From a bacterium HR41 (GTDB lineage: Bacteria > Actinomycetota > Thermoleophilia > Solirubrobacterales > Thermoleophilaceae), in assembly GCA_002898855.1 (NCBI GenBank), contig BEIR01000001.1, positions 1-26,672 of the forward strand: 26,672 bases of DNA, in the 5' to 3' direction. This document shows positions 21,961 through 26,672 of the stretch, one piece after another; the stretch's first letter is position 1; each line of letters starts with the position of its first letter. Below the pieces are notes generated by a model, which was not told the DNA's origin, did no database searches, and saw nothing but the letters and a program-made list of their open reading frames with translations. A program made the translations under genes and the position numbers.

Positions 21961-23448
21961 ATGATTCTCGCAATCGATCAGGGAACGACCGGGTCGACAG
22001 CGATCGTCTTCGACGACGAGGCGCGTCCACGTGGCCGCGGCTACCGCGAGATCCGCCAGCACTATCCGCGGCCGGGCTGGGTGGAACACGACCCCGAGGA
22101 GCTGTTGGCGAGCGCGCTCGCCGCTGCGCGCGACGCCTTGCGCGAAGCCGGCATCGAAGGCGCGCAGCTGCGCGCGATCGGCATCACCAACCAGCGCGAA
22201 ACCGTCGTCGCGTGGGACGCGCGCAGCGGGCGCCCGCTCGCGCGCGCAATCGTCTGGCAGGACCGGCGCACCGCCGGTCGCTGTGAGGAGCTGCGCAGCG
22301 AGGGGCACGAGCCGCTCGTGCGCGAGCGCACCGGGCTGTTGCTCGACCCCTACTTCTCGGCGACGAAGATCGAGTGGCTTGTGCGTAACGCCGAGGCGGT
22401 GCGGGCGGCCGGGCGTGCCGCCCGCTTCGGCACCGTTGACGCCTGGTTGTGTCAGCGCCTGTGCGGGCGCGCAGCGACCGACCCGAGCAACGCCAGCCGC
22501 ACTCTGCTCTTCGACATCGCCCGCCTGCGCTACGACGACGAGCTTTGCGCACTGTTCGGTGTCGACCCGGCGATGCTGCCCGAGGTGCTGCCGAGCGCCG
22601 GCGTTTTCGGCGAGACCGATGTTTTCGGTGGGCGCGTCCCGCTCGCCGGGATCGCTGGCGACCAGCAAGCGGCGCTGTTCGGCCAGGGCTGCCTCGAGCC
22701 GGGCGCCGTCAAAAACACTTACGGCACGGGCAGCTTCGTGCTCGAGAACGTCGGCTCGGACCCGCCGCGCGCGCCCCACGGCCTGGTCGCGACCGTCGCA
22801 TGGCTGCTCGGCGAGCGACCGAGCTACGCGCTCGAGGCGTCGATCTTCGTGACCGGCGCAGCGGTGCAGTGGTTGCGCGACGGGCTCGGCGTGATCGCCG
22901 ACGCCGCCGAGACAGAGGCGCTCGCGCTGTCGCTGAAGGACAACGAGGGCGTGTACTTCGTGCCGGCGCTGACCGGGCTGGGTTCGCCCCACTGGGACCC
23001 GCACGCGCGGGGCACGATCGTCGGGCTCACCCGCGGCAGCGGACGCGCGCACCTTGCGCGTGCCGCGCTCGAAGCGATCGCCTACCAGAGCGCCGACGCG
23101 ATCGCGACGATGCGTGTGCAAGCTGGCATCGCGCCGACGGTGCTGCGAGCCGACGGCGGCGCGGTCGCTAACTCGTTCTTGATGCAGTTCCAGGCCGACG
23201 TGCTGGGAATCCCCGTCGCTGTGCCGGAAGTGAGCGAGACGACCGCACTCGGAGCGGCGTTGCTCGCCGGTGTCGGCGTCGGCATCTGGACGGCCGAGGA
23301 GGCGGCGGCGCGGTGGCGCGAGCGACGTCGCTTCGAGCCGCGGATCGGCGACGCCGAGCGCGAGCGCCTGATCGCAGGCTGGCGGCGCGCCCTGGCCGCG
23401 ACCCGTGCGGCGACGGGCGGCGGCGGGAGTGAAAGAGAGGCACCGTGA
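21961..23448 (+). CDS. glpK: Glycerol kinase
   Basis: GlpK phosphorylates glycerol to sn-glycerol 3-phosphate. The 495-residue FGGY-family protein has the N-terminal phosphate-binding AIDQGTTGSTAIVFD, GWVEHDPEEL, the substrate-contacting ITNQRETVVAWD and IVWQDRRT, GDQQAALFGQGC, KNTYGTGSFVLENVG and the C-terminal ADGGAVANSFLMQFQADVLG. These segments together are specific for glycerol kinase rather than xylulokinase. ATG 21961 is preceded closely by AAAGG. The stop overlaps the start of the PlsC-type acyltransferase (GTGA at 23445-23448), so glycerol phosphorylation and acylation are likely coupled for membrane lipid synthesis. No glpF or glpD is seen here. Confidence 0.95.
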   Translation: MILAIDQGTTGSTAIVFDDEARPRGRGYREIRQHYPRPGWVEHDPEELLASALAAARDALREAGIEGAQLRAIGITNQRETVVAWDARSGRPLARAIVWQDRRTAGRCEELRSEGHEPLVRERTGLLLDPYFSATKIEWLVRNAEAVRAAGRAARFGTVDAWLCQRLCGRAATDPSNASRTLLFDIARLRYDDELCALFGVDPAMLPEVLPSAGVFGETDVFGGRVPLAGIAGDQQAALFGQGCLEPGAVKNTYGTGSFVLENVGSDPPRAPHGLVATVAWLLGERPSYALEASIFVTGAAVQWLRDGLGVIADAAETEALALSLKDNEGVYFVPALTGLGSPHWDPHARGTIVGLTRGSGRAHLARAALEAIAYQSADAIATMRVQAGIAPTVLRADGGAVANSFLMQFQADVLGIPVAVPEVSETTALGAALLAGVGVGIWTAEEAAARWRERRRFEPRIGDAERERLIAGWRRALAATRAATGGGGSEREAP

Positions 23449-24179
23449 GTCGCGAGGCAGCTCCCAAGACCAAGCTCAAACCGCAGGTCTACGAAGACCC
23501 GCGGCCCGCCGAGCACTTCGCGCGCTACCACCGGCGAGCCCGGGAACGCGGGCCCGACTGGGTATACGAGCTCTGCCGTTTCGTGCTCACGCCCTACATC
23601 GCCGGCGTCTACCGCGCCCGCGCACGCGGCATCGCCAACGTGCCCCCGTGGGGGCCCGCGATCGTCGCTCCCAACCACTTTTCTTTCCTCGACCACTTTT
23701 TCATCGCCGTCTATCTGCGACGCAAAGTGCGCTTCGTCGCCAAGTCGCAACTGTTCAAACCACCGCTCGACTTCATCCTCTCCCATGACGGTGCTTTTCC
23801 GATCCGGCGCGGGGTGGTCGACGAAGAGGCGTTCACCACCGCCCACACCGTTCTCCGCCAGGGCGGCCTCGTCGTGATGTACGCCGAGGCGGGGCGCTCG
23901 CGCACCGGCGAGCTCGGGCGGCCGCGCTGGGGGCTCGGTCGTCTGGCGCTCGAATCGGGCGTGCCGGTCGTGCCCACGGCGATCGTCGGCACCGAGCGTG
24001 CGCGCGACTGGCGGCGCCTCCGTTTCCCCCAGGTGACGATCGCGTTCGGCGGGCCGCTGGCCTTCGAGCGCGTCGAACGCCCGCGGCGCCAGCAGTCGCA
24101 GCGCGCGTCGGAGATCGTCTTCGACAGGGTGCGCGCGCTCCACAGCCAGCTGCGCGCCGAGCACGCGGTCCGCTCGTAG
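23445..24179 (+). CDS. PlsC-type 1-acyl-glycerol-3-phosphate acyltransferase family protein
   Basis: A 244-residue member of the PlsC/LPLAT family, which transfers acyl chains to (lyso)glycerophosphates at the membrane. The catalytic HX4D motif is NHFSFLD (His78, Asp83). The second block FVAKSQLFKPPLDFIL, the FPIRRG block and the substrate-binding block YAEAGRSRTG (a variant of the usual FPEGTRS with Glu148 kept) are in order, followed by VPVVPTAIVGTE. A hydrophobic segment lies near 44-56. GTG 23445 overlaps the glpK stop and has GAGAGG just upstream, so it is translated with glycerol kinase. Whether it acylates lysophosphatidate or another acceptor is not visible. Confidence 0.9.
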   Translation: MSREAAPKTKLKPQVYEDPRPAEHFARYHRRARERGPDWVYELCRFVLTPYIAGVYRARARGIANVPPWGPAIVAPNHFSFLDHFFIAVYLRRKVRFVAKSQLFKPPLDFILSHDGAFPIRRGVVDEEAFTTAHTVLRQGGLVVMYAEAGRSRTGELGRPRWGLGRLALESGVPVVPTAIVGTERARDWRRLRFPQVTIAFGGPLAFERVERPRRQQSQRASEIVFDRVRALHSQLRAEHAVRS

Positions 24180-24216
24180 CCGGCACGGCGCTCGCCTCGC
24201 CGCTCGGGGAGTGCGT

Positions 24217-25116
24217 CTAGGCGGCGCCCGCCCCGTAGCGGGCGAGCAGCTCGGGCTCGTGGCTCGGCAGGATCTCGACGTCCGGGTATTGGCGGGCGAA
24301 GACCTGGAGTTCGTGGAGCGAGCGCCGAGCGAGGTGCTCGTCGGCACAGAAGGCCGGCAGAGTGCCGTTCGCAAGCGTCTCGCGCAGATAGATCGCGTCG
24401 CCCGCGAGGAGCTTGCTCCCGCCGGTGGTGCGCAACAGCACCGCGATGTGTCCGGCGCTGTGGCCAGGGGTCGAGATCAGAACCACCGAGCCGTCCGCGA
24501 AAAGGTCGAACGTGCGCGCGAACGTTGCGTGCGACCGCCCTTGCGTGGCGAAGTCGACGACACGAAAGTCGAAGGCGAGGTCGAACTGCCGGCGCACGTA
24601 GCCACGCAGCGCCTTGCCTTCGTAAGCCGCTTGCCACTCGCGCCGGTCGAGGACGACGGTCACGCGGTCGAACTCCGAGAGGGCGCTCGCGTGGTCGAGG
24701 TGGAGGTGAGTCATGACGACCGCTCGCACCGCGTCCGGTTCGACTCCCAAAGCCCGCAACCGCTCTGGAGCCGACCAGCCCTTCTCGAGGCGCACGCCGC
24801 GCAAGATGGCGGCGCCGACGCGGCCGAGGTTCTGGCGCGGCGCCCACGCCACCGAGGGGTGCAGCCCGGTGTCGACGAGCAGCCAACCGGCGCCGGGGTG
24901 GCGCAGCGCCCAGGCCATCACCGGGATCGTCACGCGCGGTGCGCCGAGCAAGCCGAGCGCGCGCAGGCGTCCGCGTACGCCGGGCTCGCCTACCAGGAAC
25001 GGGCGCGGAGCGGCGAGCGTGCCGCAGACCAGCGGGTGCAGTTGCACCACGGCCCCCGGGATCCCGCCAGCGAGTGGCTCGGCGAGAAGCTTGGGTGCTG
25101 CAGCGGTCACGCTCAC
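24217..25116 (-). CDS. Metallo-beta-lactamase-fold hydrolase (lactonase-like)
   Basis: A 299-residue MBL-fold protein with the metal motif THLHLDH (His137, His139, Asp141, His142), later ligands in STPGHSAGH and LAGDAIY, and WLLVDTGLHP upstream, an arrangement shared with N-acyl homoserine lactonase-like enzymes. The fold and metal chemistry are secure. The substrate is not: this group also includes other lactonases, esterases and phosphodiesterases. The start is GTG 25116 (GTG 25110 is an alternative). It is divergent from the SDR gene with only 38 bases between start codons, and converges on the acyltransferase with a 37-base gap. Confidence 0.85.
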   Translation of the reverse strand: MSVTAAAPKLLAEPLAGGIPGAVVQLHPLVCGTLAAPRPFLVGEPGVRGRLRALGLLGAPRVTIPVMAWALRHPGAGWLLVDTGLHPSVAWAPRQNLGRVGAAILRGVRLEKGWSAPERLRALGVEPDAVRAVVMTHLHLDHASALSEFDRVTVVLDRREWQAAYEGKALRGYVRRQFDLAFDFRVVDFATQGRSHATFARTFDLFADGSVVLISTPGHSAGHIAVLLRTTGGSKLLAGDAIYLRETLANGTLPAFCADEHLARRSLHELQVFARQYPDVEILPSHEPELLARYGAGAA

Positions 25117-25154
25117 CGCGCTTCGACAACCGCACCAGGTACCCTGCAGCGCGC

Positions 25155-25997
25155 GTGCCGTCGGAGCTGTTCAGGGAGGGGCTGCTCGAGGGTCGGGTCG
25201 CGATCGTCACGGGGGGCGGTAGCGGCCTCGGACGCGCTGCCGCGCTCGAGCTTGCGCGCTTGGGTTGCAAGGTGGCGATCTGCGGGCGCCGTCGCGAACC
25301 GCTCGACGAGACGGCAGCGCTAGCCCCCGCTGGCAGCGTCGAGGCGCACGTGTGCGACGTGCGCGAAGAGGAGCAGGTCGACGCGTTCGTCGACACGGTG
25401 ATCGCACGGCACGGCCGCATCGACTTTCTGCTCAACAACGCCGGCGGCCAGTACCTCGTGCCGGCCGAGGACATCACACCCAAGGGTTTCCGCACCGTGA
25501 TGCGCCTGAACGTCGAGGGCACGTGGCTCATGACGCACGCGGTGGCCAGCAAGTGGATGATCCCGAGCGGTGAGGGCGGCAAGATCTGCAACGTCACGCT
25601 CTCGCCGCACAACGGTTTGCCGGGCATGGCGCACTCGTCGGCGGCGCGCGCCGCGGTCGAGAACCTGACGCGCGTACTGTCGATCGAGTGGGCGCGTTTC
25701 AACATCCGTTTGACGGCCATCGCCGCCGGGCACTTCGCGACCGAGACGCTGATGACGAAGTACCCCGAGGTGGTGGTGCGCGGCGTCGCGAGAACCGTCC
25801 CGCTCGGCAGGCTCGGGCGTCCCGAGGAGTTCGCGTGGCTGGTGGCGTTCCTGGCGTCGCCGGGGGGCGACTACTTCTCGGGCGCGGTACTGACGCTCGA
25901 CGGAGCGCGCGACAACTGGTTCGGCCCCTATCCGCCGCCAGGGCTCGCCGACGAGAGCGGCAAGCCTCCCGCCGAAGAGCGGCGCGCCCGGAGCTGA
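25155..25997 (+). CDS. SDR oxidoreductase resembling trans-2-enoyl-CoA reductase (PECR-like)
   Basis: A 280-residue classical SDR. TGGGSGLG at 19-26 binds the nicotinamide nucleotide, ICGRRREPL suggests NADP preference, and LLNNAGG is the central strand. Where most SDRs have YxxxK, this protein has GMAHSSAARAAVENLTR. The HSGAARAGV-type segment is characteristic of peroxisomal trans-2-enoyl-CoA reductase (PECR) and relatives, so the missing Tyr/Lys pair is a family trait rather than damage. It probably acts on an unsaturated acyl-CoA, which fits the neighbouring lipid genes. GTG 25155 is chosen because the domain starts 10 residues later; upstream sequence in the same open frame is antisense to the MBL gene. 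Confidence 0.88.
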   Translation: MPSELFREGLLEGRVAIVTGGGSGLGRAAALELARLGCKVAICGRRREPLDETAALAPAGSVEAHVCDVREEEQVDAFVDTVIARHGRIDFLLNNAGGQYLVPAEDITPKGFRTVMRLNVEGTWLMTHAVASKWMIPSGEGGKICNVTLSPHNGLPGMAHSSAARAAVENLTRVLSIEWARFNIRLTAIAAGHFATETLMTKYPEVVVRGVARTVPLGRLGRPEEFAWLVAFLASPGGDYFSGAVLTLDGARDNWFGPYPPPGLADESGKPPAEERRARS

Positions 25998-26040
25998 GCG
26001 TCCGCTTTTGAGCGCCCGCTCTCGGGCGCGTACCGCGCGG

Positions 26041-26073
26041 GCAAAGTAAAGGCGGCGGCCGAAGGCCGCCGCC
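26041..26073 (-). terminator. Intrinsic terminator downstream of the partial SDR gene
   Basis: GGCGGCGGCC (26051-26060) pairs with GGCCGCCGCC (26064-26073) around a 3-base loop. On the minus strand it is followed by TTTACTTTGC. It lies 25 bases past the stop of the minus-strand SDR. A separate GCGCCCG/CGGGCGC hairpin at 26012-26029 sits just after the plus-strand SDR but has no U-tract. Confidence 0.7.
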
Positions 26074-26098
26074 GCTCGAGTCGTAGGTCTGCTGCGGC

Positions 26099-26672
26099 TC
26101 AGAAGTACATGCCGCCGAACATGCCGCCGGTGCAGTTGATCACCTGCCCGTGCACGTAGTTCGACCACGGCGAGCAGAGGAAGAAGATCACGCCCGCTGC
26201 TTCTTCCGGCGTCGCCGGGCGGCCGAGCGGGATCAGCATCCGCGCCATCTGGCGCATCTGCTCGGGGATGCCGAGCTCGATCTCCTTGCCCTCGATCTCG
26301 AGCTTCTCGCCCTGCTCTTTGGCTGCGGTGAGGCGCGTTTCGACGAAACCGAAGGCGACGGCGTTGACGTTGATCTTGAACTGGCCCCACTCCTTAGCGA
26401 GCGTCTTGGTGAGGCCGACGACGCCGAGCTTCGCCGCCGAGTAGTTCGCCTGGCCGGCGTTGCCCATCATGCCCGACGTCGAGCTGACGTTGACGATCTT
26501 GCGGAAGACTTCTTTGTCCTCCGCGAGCTCCTGCTTCGCCGCGTCGCGCATGTACGGCGCGGCCGCGCGGATGATGCGGAACGGCACGACCGTGTGGATG
26601 TCGAGCATCGCCTGGAACTGCTCGTCCGACATCTTGTGCAGGACGCCGTCCCAGGTGTAGCCGGCGTTGTTG
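26099..26672 (-). CDS. FabG-like SDR (3-oxoacyl-ACP reductase family), 5' end outside window
   Basis: The C-terminal ~190 residues of a classical SDR entering from the right edge; the frame stays open to 26672, beginning NNAGYTWDG. The catalytic residues are present: Ser in IVNVSSTSG, Tyr and Lys in ANYSAAK, followed by GLTKTLAKEWG and NAVAFGFVET. The closing GVIFFLCSPWSNYVHGQVINCTGG is typical of FabG-type enzymes. An insert of about 25 charged residues (AAKEQGEKLEIEGKEIELG) between the Tyr/Lys region and the C-terminal helices is longer than in core FabG. The protein ends in a Gly/Met-rich tail. The role is reduction of a 3-oxoacyl thioester or a related alcohol/ketone; a dedicated terminator follows. 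Confidence 0.9.
   Translation of the reverse strand, partial: NNAGYTWDGVLHKMSDEQFQAMLDIHTVVPFRIIRAAAPYMRDAAKQELAEDKEVFRKIVNVSSTSGMMGNAGQANYSAAKLGVVGLTKTLAKEWGQFKINVNAVAFGFVETRLTAAKEQGEKLEIEGKEIELGIPEQMRQMARMLIPLGRPATPEEAAGVIFFLCSPWSNYVHGQVINCTGGMFGGMYF

Noticed and set aside
21766..25720. Minus-strand open frames of 430-670 codons opposite glpK, the acyltransferase and the SDR
   Set aside because: They contain no recognisable motifs beyond the pieces already assigned to real genes and are high-GC shadows.

Overview
The window is high-GC (roughly 65-70% by eye), densely packed DNA with many GTG starts, short intergenic gaps and several 4-base GTGA start/stop overlaps. Together with a free-standing biotinyl-domain protein, an R2lox-type oxidase and an EthR-like TetR regulator, this points to an actinobacterium. 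A Thermoleophilia/Solirubrobacterales-type lineage is plausible, but that is inference.

Layout. 1-1636: tail of an unidentified gene, a tRNA-Pro(CGG), and a secreted PQQ-type sugar dehydrogenase. 1754-6872 (minus): alcohol dehydrogenase - aldehyde dehydrogenase - NUDIX cluster, an extended SDR epimerase-like protein and a second NUDIX hydrolase. 6932-7120: rubredoxin. 7169-9701 (minus): BioA downstream of an FAD oxidoreductase. 9874-12491: a lower-GC stretch holding a membrane-anchored, LtaS-like sulfatase-fold gene broken near its 5' end by a 36-bp direct repeat. 12547-15590: a sulfur-detoxification module, with an ArsR regulator translationally coupled to an ETHE1-like/double-rhodanese protein and a divergent TauE/SafE permease. 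15620-18701 (minus): bioB-bioF-bioD, with bioB interrupted by an in-frame amber codon. 18872-20781 (minus): crotonase-family protein and an R2-like ligand-binding oxidase, which faces a TetR regulator across a strong palindrome. 21659-24179: biotinyl carrier protein, glycerol kinase and a coupled PlsC-type acyltransferase. 24217-26672: MBL hydrolase, PECR-like SDR and a partial FabG-like SDR.

Themes. Biotin synthesis (bioA, bioBFD) lies near a biotin-accepting protein. Lipid and acyl-CoA functions recur: alcohol/aldehyde oxidation, crotonase, R2lox, glycerol phosphorylation and acylation, enoyl- and ketoacyl-reductases. The two most notable observations are lesions in otherwise well-preserved genes: the amber codon in bioB, and the repeat-associated frameshift whose removal would rebuild an 848-residue five-helix LtaS-like protein. 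I found no CRISPR array, insertion sequence or phage gene. The nearest thing to an undescribed system is the sulfur module with its degenerate rhodanese domain, or the palindrome-controlled R2lox locus; both are combinations of known families.
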